From contig NC_070617.1 in NCBI RefSeq assembly GCF_027172205.1, forward strand, positions 1,557,501 through 1,621,500: a DNA stretch of 64,000 bases, in the 5' to 3' direction. The translations under genes were made by a program, and so were the position numbers. This document shows positions 56,601 to 64,000 of the stretch, in pieces; positions within the stretch are counted from its first letter, which is position 1; the number at the start of each line of letters is the position of its first letter. This DNA comes from Podarcis raffonei. Taxonomy: Eukaryota; Chordata; Lepidosauria; Squamata; Lacertidae. The notes under the pieces were generated by a model. The model was not told the DNA's origin. It made no database searches and worked only from the letters and a program-made list of their open reading frames with translations.

Positions 56601-59600
56601 TCAAGGCATTGGAGCTGAATGACAGCGGTGTCTTTGGGGCTCGAGTGAAGTTATTCCCAGCTATCGTTGAAGATCAGATCTTCCGCCTCATGGTCTATGG
56701 TGGGTCATTAGGCTATATCCAGCTAAGTTATACTCCATGTTGACTCATGGAAATTAATGAACCTGAGTTAGTCATGTCCACTCATGCATATTAAAAATAA
56801 AATAATTAGCAGAATTTCAATTTTTAGCCCAATTGTCTTCTCTCTCCCTGTTTTACCAGAAACAGTATACTTTTGTTTATTCAGTGGACAGTACATAAAC
56901 ATTAGGATACAGGATACAGGATAGGGTTATCAAGGTAAGGGATTTGTTCACATTAATGCAGAATTTCAGAAAGAAATGAGTGCCAAAACACAGCCATCCT
57001 TCAAAATCTGCCCTTCTCTGAATTCTGCAATGCAGTTCTTTAACCAAGTAATATGGACAAAAATGGCTAGGCCGGGGTAGGTTTTCCATTTTAAAAAATG
57101 CAAATATTGGTTACAGTAACATACAAAATGCATTTTAGGGGAAACTGCATGTAAAAATGTGTATATTAGGAGAAATTCACACTAAAATGCTGTTACAATT
57201 TTTTAAACTGATGTGCAGAACTGAAATTAAGATTGGGAAAGTGAGAATTTGACAGTTTCCCCCCTCAATATTCAAGGCAACCACAGTAGAAGAGTATGTG
57301 CATGTATATATATTTATGCACCCACACATTATGTATTTTTAAGTAAAGCAGGGTTGATGAGCAATCAAATGTAGTTTTAAAAAATGCAGACACTTTCGAC
57401 TCTGCATTCGTATTTCCTTTAACAGTTGTGGCCTAGTTTTGATGGCTATGGAAAGGATCTTGGCTGTATTTTCAGTAAGCTTTGGATTACTGAAATTCAG
57501 TAATCTTAGGATCTGCCATTAAAACAGAATCATAAAATTCATCTGAGTTTCCGCAAGTGTGTGGGAAGCACTGTGGAGACAAACAGGGATCTTATATCCC
57601 TAAGAAAATTAACATTGATGCACAAAATTAAAAAGGCAAATGTGTTAATCTCATCTGGACTTTTAGCAGAACCAACATTATCCGCAGCTCATTGCTAAGA
57701 AATATTTAGGTGTTGGGAGGAAATGGGAGAACTAATTCCCCTCCTCCATTGCGCTTTGGATACTGGATTTATTAAAGCATTGCAAACTCATGACTGGGAT
57801 TTCTGAAATGCAGGAGTCTGCAGTTTCACTGTGCTTAGAAACACAGTGTAGATTTCATCTGGCTCCTGTGTGAGAAGGCAGAAATGTAATGTACTATTTG
57901 GAAAGCCCTAGTTCCCAATTCCTGAGAGTGACTTTGTGACATCTGTTCAAACTTCATGTTGACTGACATCCACCACATATCATTTTTCATTTTCTCTCAT
58001 CATTGGCATCCAGAACCCGTCTCTACTCCGCGGATACAGAGTCAGCTGGTCTCCAGCACGTCCAAGTGGTGCAATGTGACGCTGCAGTGTCTCTCTGCAG
58101 GAAAGGAGCAGGTCAACGTCACTTGGAGGAAAGGAAACCCGATCCGGGATCTCGGGAGCTCTGACAGATACCAGGTCTCCCCTGACGGCAAGACTCTCCG
58201 CCTCTCGCTGCTGCCTGCCTCTCTGAACACCACCTATTCCTGCACGGCCAGCAACCCCATCGAGCACAAGATCGTGTCCTTTGACTTGCAAAGGATCTGC
58301 CAGAGTGGAGGTACAGAAAATGAATTTTTCCCACACTGAACACTTTTCAAAATACTTCTCTTGCTTTTCCAGCTTTATCATCCACACAAAGCAAGTTATA
58401 AGTTCCTCTCCCCAGGGAGGCTCTGGCCTGGCACCATCATTGCATGTCTTTAAGTGCCAGGCAAAAAATTCCTTTTCCACCAGGCCTTTGGCTTGTAATT
58501 ATCTATATGGCAAGGTTTCTTGATCTAGATCTCCTTCTACCAGTCCACAATAGAAAGTGTCCTTTCCTACTGCATCACAGTCTGGTACGCTGGTTTGACA
58601 TCAACTGATAGGAAGTGCCTACAGAGGGTGGTGAATACAGCACAAGGTATTACGGGCTGTCCCATGAATCCGCTGGATGAAATCGCGGAAGAACGTTGCC
58701 TCAGGAGAGTGAGGGAAATTCTCAGGGATGATTCACACCCTGGCTGCCACTTTCTTGATCTCCTGCCCTCAGGCAGAAGATATAGAAGCACTATTAGTCA
58801 CACCACAGGGTAAAGAACAGCTTCTATCCGTGGGCTGTTAGGCTGCTGAATGAAAAGATAACAACAGGGCAACTGACTTTTGGGTTTGGTGGGTGTGCGT
58901 CAGTAAACGAGGGGAATTAAGACTAAGAGAGGTGAGTGGGGGGTCTCGCTGTATACAAGTTGTACAAGTGACAATAAAGTATTTCAATTTCAATTTCCCA
59001 AACTTTTTGGACTACAATTCCCATTATCCATGACCTTGGGGCAGGATATCACCATCGTGACTCATTTGGAAGGCCCTGCAGAAGTGACTGTACATCTGTG
59101 GATTATGGTGGGCTTTCTCACACTTCCCCTTATACCTCGCTTCCCTGGGTCCTAAATGCCAATGGAACTGAGAAGATTGATAAACACAATGTGTTTTCTT
59201 ATGAATTTCTAAAGTTTTCCTATTGAGCCCGTACGTAGATACATTTATCAATGAATTGCTAGTAAAGGTAAAGGTACCCCTGCCCCAGTGAATTGCTACA
59301 TAATACCAAATGTAGCAATTCACTTTCCCTGTTTTCCTTTGTTGGAGACCTGGGGCTCAGCCGGGAGTTGCGGGCTCCTTCTGCAAATTGAGCTGAGCTT
59401 CCCTTGCAGAGGCAATTCCTTTGCAGATATGCTGCTGTTAATTTTCTTGACATTAGGGGCTGCTGTCAGGGCTCTGGAGTTTCTGATTAGTCAGGCACTT
59501 TTGTGAATGGAGTTTTGAACATAAATGAATGAAGTTCTGGTAATGTGCAGCAAAGACCCCCTGTCCTTCCCTCATGGTGAGGCAAGGCTCATGGTGTTTA

Positions 59601-62600
59601 TGTGTGTCTCAGCCTCTCCCACCCAATTTCCCTGTAACGATGCTCCAGCTGTCTGTGTACAGAGGCAAAATCATGCAAAGCCAGGAAGACAGATTTCCTG
59701 GCTTCCCTGACCCTTAGATTTCTCCCTTTCTATTTCCTTACTCACTATTGGAGTTCTTAAACCCAGCTTGTTTCCTTACCCTTCTCTGTAATTTCATCTC
59801 TCCTTGCAATAACTCTTTCTCTCCTAGTTTCTCTGTAGCTGGTGCATGGTCTATAAAACTATCAGATACCCCTATGTTGATCTGTCCCCCCCCCCTCTCT
59901 TTCCCTTTCTGTTTCTCTGAAACCTCTGCCTGACATTCGAGAGTCCTGCCTTTTTTGTGTACTTGCATCTGGGTGATGCTCTACAGCTGCTGCTGTATTG
60001 CTGTGTGATCTACACACTTGTTTCTTCCTGTGAGCTACCAGGAACAACACAAAAAGCAGCAGCAGGTGTTTGCTGCTGGAATTGTGTGTGTGTGTGTGTG
60101 TAGTAGATCTTGCAAGCTGGCTCTGACCTTCTGCACCCTTCTCAATCCCAACAGCCGAGGCCTCTTTCTCCAAGTCAGGCTACGTCGTCTTGACCTTCGT
60201 CCTGCTAGTGCTGAGTCTTGGGGCTGCCTTCTGGTGCTGGAGGATCAATAATGAAAAATCGGCAGAAGCTGGTGAGCCAAACATTTGTTTGAAGTATTCC
60301 AGTCCTTCCCCTACAACCCTAATTATGTCACACTTAAAGAAACTCACGAGTCACAGAACATTTCAACCCCTGCTGGTCATCGGAACAACTTGGAGTTAAG
60401 TAATTTTACCCGAGTTTGCTTATTTTCTCTTCCCACCCAATCTACTTTCCTTTTGAGCCATGTCTGTTTTAGACTGTAAGTCTCAAGAGCAGGGACTGTC
60501 AAATTTCTGTGGAACTGGAAGCTGCTCTTGGGAGGCTTTTTGACTGAAGAACTGGATAAAACTTAACTGAAAAAAGAAATTAAAAGGAGTGCAAGCTAAA
60601 TGCAAGGGCCATCATCTTTTCTGAAAAACTCTGTGCCTTTAGGAACTCCTTGGTGCAGAAAGATTTTGCCTGTGGAAAATTTCCTCATAAGCGTCTCTCC
60701 CCACTGACAAAAACTTCCCCATGCTTAATAACTGTTGTTGCTGTCACAGGAGCAACCAGATTAGACAATATTTATGTTAAAATGGAAGGGTGAGGAGCCT
60801 GAGACCTGGGGAGGAGGCAGATGTGGCCCTCTAGGCCTCTCTGTCTAACCTCAGAACTGCTCCCAGGTCAAATACAGTATTTTTGCCTGGCTGGAATCAG
60901 ATAATGCCTCTTTCTTGCCTGGGTAGAGAATAGAGACTGGGTTGTGAGTCTGTGCAGAAAGTAGCCTAAGGCAGCATTTACATTTGTTACTCCGCCCACT
61001 TTCCCTCTGGCCCCACCCACCACTGGCATGTGGCCCTCAGAAGGTTGCTCAGATGGGATTGCGGTCCTCAGGCTGAAACAGTTCCCACCTAAAGCAATGT
61101 AGGATCTCTCTCACACAGATCTCTCTCGATCTCTTTCTTCTTCCAAGTTACCATTCCAACTGTGCAAGTGGAGGAGAGCCCATCTGACCCCCAGTATGCA
61201 GAGATCCTTCGAAGGAGCCCCCCAGAAGGTAACAATAAGGTGAGACTGTCCTGAGGCCCCCCCACTGGGCCTCTCCTCTGCCGGCTGGAAGCCCAAGTCA
61301 GCCTAGAGCTGTTTTGCAGAAAGAGGAATTATTTCCTCAAAAGCTTGGCTATGGACTCTTCCTTGAAGGCTTGGCTATGGGGGTCTGCTGAACTTCAGAA
61401 TATACCACTGCAGGACCTCACAGGTCCTTCTTTAGCTACTGGCCTATGAAGATGTAAAGGGGGGAGGTTTGCCCTTTGCAATAAATCCCTCGGCTTGATG
61501 GTAGTGGTATTTACAGTCTTTATTGTACAAGTACAAAGTACAGAGTATCTCTTCACGCGTCCAAATCATCGGCAACCGATCCCGGGAGTGGATGTTGAAT
61601 TCAAGCCAGCAGAGCCAGCGAAGCTCCGAGGAATTTGGCCACCCTCCAGGTGCCCGGCTTGAATCCTTGTTGACCTCCTGTCTGCGACTCCCGCCAAGAC
61701 CAGGGGAGGTCTCCAGTCGGCGATTCTTCCCAACGTGAAGAAGAACACACCATTCCTCCCCCTCCTATCGCCAGGGGGGGGGGGAAGAGACAGACAGAAA
61801 TATATTTACATGCTTTTATTTCTGTCTTTCCAGCAGTACAGAGAAATCATGTCTGTACCCTCTCATCACCAGCTGCAGAGAGAGAAAAACTCCACCCATG
61901 TACTTCCAGTACAGGGTCATGTGCCACTCTGAGCTAACATCCGGTGCTCAGTACACTGTCCCTTGTTCCCACGGTACATTCCAATAACATCAGTTTCCTG
62001 TTTACCATTCCAGCCACCTGGAGCTCGCTTCTGCATTGCTCCTTTTTCGTAACAGTGGAGGCTTTCAGCTCTGCCTCCAGCAGAGCAGTCTTGGTAATCT
62101 CATACGTTTGTGTTGTTCCCTACGCTTTAACCCCCTCCTGTCCTGAGCAGCTAAAAGTGGTGTGCCCTCTCCCTCTGTGCCAGAGCTGGAGGGGTGCTGG
62201 GGCTCCCTAACATCAGGGAGTCCTGCCTCCACCTCCCCTTGCTCTCCCAGACCTTCTAGTGCTTCCTCTTCTGCCAGCCCCTCTCGCTGCTCCTCATCCA
62301 ACTCAGGAGCCGTCTCAGCTGGCTCCAAGACAGAAGAGGACATTTGAGCCCAACTGCTGAGCCCAACCGCTGAGCCCAACAGCTGGCTCTGTGACAGAAG
62401 AGGACATCTGATCCCAACCGCTAGACATCTCTGTTGGGATACTGCCAGGGAGGCAAAGTCCATCATAGCCCCCAAGCCGGCTGCCGGACGATCCATCGAC
62501 CTCCCGTAGACAGGCAATATCAGCAATTAGCGACACGAAGCCTCAGAAACAGATTGCCACATTCTTAGGCTGGTGCACACTCTGTCAGCAGAATTCACAC

Positions 62601-63667
62601 AGCGAGAGATGCACAGAAGGAGAGCATATTTACAGTTTATTCAGCGTTGGTCAGAGCAAAGACAAACATGACTGCCTGCTCCGGTCTGCTCAGGCAACAA
62701 GAAGGAAATGAAAGCAACTGAAAACATAAACATCCTGTGAACAGGAAATACGCAGACTCTGTGACTCACAAAGCCTGCTCCCTTTTAAGGTGGAACGGAA
62801 ATATCCTAACAATCTCTCCACAGCTACACAAATTGAGCTCAGATTAAGGAAAGGGCCATAGCTCAGTGGTAGAGCCTCTGTCCTGCAAGCAGAAGGTTTC
62901 CATTTCAGTTCCCATCATCTCCAGATAGCGTTGGGAGAGACTATTGGTGTTTTGCAACTTTCTGACTTGTTGCAGGACCTTAGCCAGACCTAGCAGAGTA
63001 AACGCAGAGTTCATGAAAGCAATTGGCAACTGGCTGCAGACAGGATGGATGAAGCAGGGACCAGTAACTTGTAGTTTATTATATACAGTGGACTATTTAC
63101 AGGAACAGAACATGGATCTTTAACTAGCTCTCTCTTACACGACTCACAACTCTCAACCTCCAACTCCTACACTTGCCACTCTAACACATTCCAGTTAATA
63201 GGCCATAAATCATTATTCCCGTGAGAGCTTGACCAATCATGGAGCTGTCTCTATGCCTCTGTATCACCAGGAAGATTACACTCCTTGACATTGCCTTGGC
63301 TGTCGGCCAAACCCTAATTGACTCTGTATGAAGCTGCACATATTCAGATTCCCAACAGAGACTTCTGCCTGAAATCCTGGACAGCCACTGCAAGTCAGTG
63401 TAGACAATACTGAGCTACATGGACCAATGGTCTGATTCAGTATGTGGCAGCTTCCCATGTTCCCAAGTGTTGGGGGCGGGCGTCATTTTTATTCTCAGCA
63501 AATGCCACATCATTTTAAAACAAACAAACTTCTTCCTTATTTGCATTTAGTCCCTAGGTCTCCGGGAAAATAATGCAGAGAGAAGCCCCCAGAAAGAACG
63601 TCTTGTCACGACTATTTACGACCAGATCCGAAGGACCCCGGACAATTCTTCTGAAGAAGTCACATAG
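44618..63667 (+). CDS. SLAM-family receptor (gene E), complete six-exon gene
   Basis: Predicted type I membrane receptor of the SLAM/CD2 family (Ly9/CD84-like; exact orthologue not assignable by eye). Exons: 44618-44693 leader, 56361-56699 IgV, 58014-58310 IgC2, 60155-60271 TM, 61148-61239 and 63551-63667 cytoplasmic. All junctions are GT-AG, phases 1,1,1,1,0, giving 345 aa plus stop. The V domain lacks the usual Ig cysteine pair, as SLAM V domains do; the C2 domain has four cysteines. The TM is about residues 247-266. The tail carries DPQYAEI (Tyr293) and a consensus ITSM, TIYDQI (Tyr330), the docking site for SAP/EAT-2 SH2 adaptors in known family members. Intron 1 is 11.7 kb. It is divergent to copy A. 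Function in leukocyte adhesion/activation is inferred from family. Confidence 0.86.
44694..47937 (+). other. Gene E intron 1, unique part
   Basis: No exon signals or clear repeats apart from a C10 run near 45750 and a possible degenerate DNA element near 47195-47275. The open frame at 45061-45456 has no homology I recognise and no splice context. Confidence 0.5.
47938..49310. mobile_element. Cluster of MIR-like SINEs in gene E intron 1
   Basis: Plus-strand MIR-like cores at 47938-48118, 48690-48815 and 49090-49310 (each with CCTCACAGGGTTGTTG or equivalent and CCTTGGAG..AAAA tails) and a minus-strand tRNA-SINE at 48815-49050 (GGATTTGATATCCC ... AACCCGGTTCACCAG). 48120-48690 unassigned. Confidence 0.6.
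50689..50943. mobile_element. Tc1/mariner-like MITE (TACAGTGGTACCTC family)
   Basis: TACAGTGGTACCTCTGGTTG to AGAGGTATGACTGTA; CpG-rich middle with GCGCATGCGCAGG. Confidence 0.75.
51386..51482 (+). pseudogene. 5S rRNA-derived sequence
   Basis: ACTACCCTGAACACCCCC, CAGAAGCTAAGCAGGAGCAG and TTAGTACTTGGATGGGA match vertebrate 5S rRNA including the A and C internal-promoter boxes; about 11 bases before the 3' end are missing and the 5' end is decayed. A 5S pseudogene or the head of a 5S-type SINE. Confidence 0.8.
52464..52823 (+). mobile_element. Sauria-type SINE
   Basis: GGGACGCGGGTGGCGCTGTG to GGGGTCCCTTTACCTTTACT, with a small TACCGG insertion in the head. Full length. Confidence 0.88.
53081..53537 (-). 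mobile_element. Solo LTR
   Basis: 457 bp, TGTTGAATTCAAGCC to TTTCGTAACA, flanked by AAGGA/AAGAA (one mismatch). Same family as 61593-62054. Fossil, no internal part. Confidence 0.75.
53665..53900. repeat. Two adjacent copies of the unclassified reptile repeat
   Basis: GAACTAGATGGGCCCCCTTTGG at 53714 (trimmed) and GGATTAGATGGGTCCCC at 53851; the second looks like a partial tandem copy. Confidence 0.5.
55441..55779. mobile_element. Tc1/mariner-like MITE, CGCAAGACG variant
   Basis: TACAGTGGTACCTCGCAAGA to CTTGCGAGGCACCACTGTA, with many internal CTCGCAAGACG repeats. Confidence 0.75.
55939..56184. mobile_element. Tc1/mariner-like MITE, GGTTAAGAAC variant
   Basis: TACAGTGGTACCTCGGGTTA to CCCGAGGTACCACTGTA; lies 177 bp upstream of gene E's V exon. 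Confidence 0.76.
56361..56699 (+). CDS. Gene E exon 2: IgV domain
   Basis: 339 nt, phase 1 to phase 1, acceptor TCCTCAG at 56360 and donor GTGGGT at 56700. Residues 26-138. It begins near RQVNGVLGGSVALSVNI, has the conserved Trp in KEIEWSYR, and ends with the F-strand motif NDSGVFGARV (Cys replaced) and LMVY. The motif VNGVLG.SV is shared with the minus-strand copies B-D. One N-glycosylation sequon, NET, is visible. Confidence 0.85.
56700..58013 (+). other. Gene E intron 2
   Basis: AT-rich, no exon or recognised repeat. Confidence 0.5.
58014..58310 (+). CDS. Gene E exon 3: IgC2 domain
   Basis: 297 nt, residues 139-237, phases 1/1. Hallmarks of the SLAM C2 domain: WCNVTLQC, VNVTWRKGNPI, TTYSCTASNP and the terminal RICQS cysteine, giving four cysteines for two disulphides. 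Sequons are NVT (twice) and NTT. The acceptor is CATCCAG and the donor GTACAG. It aligns well with the minus-strand C2 exons (CNVTLQC, SWRKG, FTC..N/SPADQK). Confidence 0.87.
58515..58995 (+). mobile_element. Rex1/L2-type LINE 3' fragment
   Basis: Reads RKCLQRVVNTAQGITGCPMN, CLRRVREILRDDSHPGCHFL and DLLPSGRRYRSTI, then a 3' UTR ending ACAATAAAGTATTTCAATTT. In gene E intron 3. Confidence 0.75.
59261..59286 (-). mobile_element. SINE tail scrap
   Basis: AGTAAAGGTAAAGGTACCCC TGCCCC: only the tail of the divergent Sauria-type SINE. Confidence 0.5.
60155..60271 (+). CDS. Gene E exon 4: transmembrane segment
   Basis: 117 nt, residues 238-276. A short juxtamembrane stretch (AEASFSKSG) is followed by about 20 hydrophobic residues, YVVLTFVLLVLSLGAAFWCW, then RINNEKSAEA as stop-transfer and start of the tail. 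Acceptor CCCAACAG, donor GTGAGC, phases 1/1. Confidence 0.84.
61148..61239 (+). CDS. Gene E exon 5: cytoplasmic exon with YAEI motif
   Basis: 92 nt, residues 277-307, starts in phase 1 after TTCTTCCAAG and ends in phase 0 at AATAAG/GTGAGA. It carries SDPQYAEIL; Tyr293 with Ile at +3 resembles an ITSM/ITIM core but lacks Thr or Ser at -2. An earlier GTAACA donor after CCAGAAG would run into a stop in the next exon, so the later donor is preferred. Confidence 0.77.
61593..62054 (-). mobile_element. Solo LTR with GTGGA target duplication
   Basis: 462 bp, TGTTGAATTCAAGCC to TTTCGTAACA, perfect GTGGA at 61588-61592 and 62055-62059. Second member of the 53.1-kb family; the two are close in sequence, so fairly young. 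The flanks (61460-61587, 62060-62426) may belong to an older repeat it entered. Confidence 0.82.
62432..62811 (-). mobile_element. Solo LTR with ATCTC target duplication
   Basis: 380 bp, TGTTGGGATACTGCC to ATATCCTAACA, ATCTC at 62427-62431 and 62812-62816. Same family as 22893-23307. Confidence 0.82.
62846..63470 (+). mobile_element. tRNA-derived SINE split by an LTR
   Basis: GGGCCATAGCTCAGTGGTAG at 62852, then the body resumes at 63363 with TTCTGCCTGAAATCCTGGAC and GTAGACAATACTGAGCTACA. The two halves are in register. Confidence 0.72.
62942..63357 (-). mobile_element. Solo LTR inside a SINE
   Basis: 416 bp flanked by GAGAC (62937-62941, 63358-63362), right end TTCCCAACA, minus-strand AATAAACTACAAG polyadenylation-like block. 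Fossil LTR of a third family or divergent subfamily. Confidence 0.7.
63551..63667 (+). CDS. Gene E exon 6: terminal cytoplasmic exon with ITSM
   Basis: 117 nt including the TAG at 63665-63667. It begins SLGLRENNAERSPQK and contains RLVTTIYDQIRRTP, a perfect T-x-Y-x-x-I switch motif, then ends DNSSEEVT. Acceptor TGCATTTAG at 63541-63550. No clear polyadenylation signal is seen before the window ends, so the 3' UTR probably continues outside. Confidence 0.83.
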   Translation, partial: SLGLRENNAERSPQKERLVTTIYDQIRRTPDNSSEEVT

Positions 63668-64000
63668 GCCTGGTAAGGTCCATGATATTTTGGGTGGGCT
63701 TAAAAAAAAATCAAATGGTGGTGATTTCCCCCCCCCCAAATATATGCAACAAATATGTTTGTGTGTGATTCTAGTCATGCACCAGCCTCTCCTTCAAGAC
63801 CTTCAACAAAGGAAAGCTCCAGCAGCTCTAGAGAGTGTTCCCATTGTCAAACTGGTTCTACCATTGATACGTTTCTCCTCATGTCCAACTGAGATCTACC
63901 CTCAGTCTAGGGTAGATCCTTTAATCTAGTAGAGGGGAAGAAGTTTGTCCTCTCTTCTGTGGGAGAGCCCCAATATGCCATCTGATTTATAAATATAATT

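Overview
The window is nuclear DNA from a squamate reptile, most likely a lizard. It is dense with tRNA-derived SINEs of the Sauria-SINE type (intact or partial copies near 1.4, 10.0, 20.3, 26.8, 32.6, 34.4 and 52.5 kb), Bov-B, CR1-like, L2-like and L1 LINE fragments, Tc1/mariner-like MITEs, solo LTRs and microsatellites. The host genes are split into small phase-1 exons with GT-AG junctions. A lacertid is my best guess, but that is inference.

The host content is a cluster of SLAM/CD2-family immunoglobulin receptors. On the minus strand, from about 0.7 to 39 kb, lie tandem copies of one ancestral gene with the layout leader, IgV, IgC2, transmembrane exon, cytoplasmic exon(s). Copy B (739-5207) has a wrecked V exon but intact leader, C2, TM and tail exons. 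An isolated C2 relic sits at 7.6 kb. Copy C (11084-18866) is complete, with six exons in frame and 390 codons. Copy D (23320-27559) keeps leader, V and C2 but has lost its splice donor and membrane anchor. A lone leader relic lies at 28.1 kb and an intron-1 relic at 32.0 kb. Copy A (35853-38832) has leader, TM and tail exons, but a deletion removed most of V and all of C2. On the plus strand, head-to-head with copy A, is a more conventional SLAM-family receptor, gene E (44618-63667; six exons, 345 aa), with an ITSM (TIYDQI) near its C-terminus.

The genes are expected to encode leukocyte surface receptors or ligands. Gene E would signal through SAP/EAT-2-type SH2 adaptors. The minus-strand paralogues have a different tail: copy C carries two PPxY motifs whose tyrosine also starts a YxxV/I motif (PPTYDEV, PPAYDSI), and copy A's last exon has PPPPPYEYI. 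This fused WW/SH2-type tail is the most unusual protein feature here.

Between the divergent genes A and E lies a 1.6-kb MITE-like element holding a 154-bp tandem array with a 308-bp higher-order pattern. The rest is introns and intergenic DNA made mostly of transposable elements, including six solo LTRs with recognisable 5-bp target duplications, a twin-inverted Bov-B fragment and a 5S-rRNA-derived sequence. I saw no CRISPR array, bacterial gene or intact autonomous transposon.
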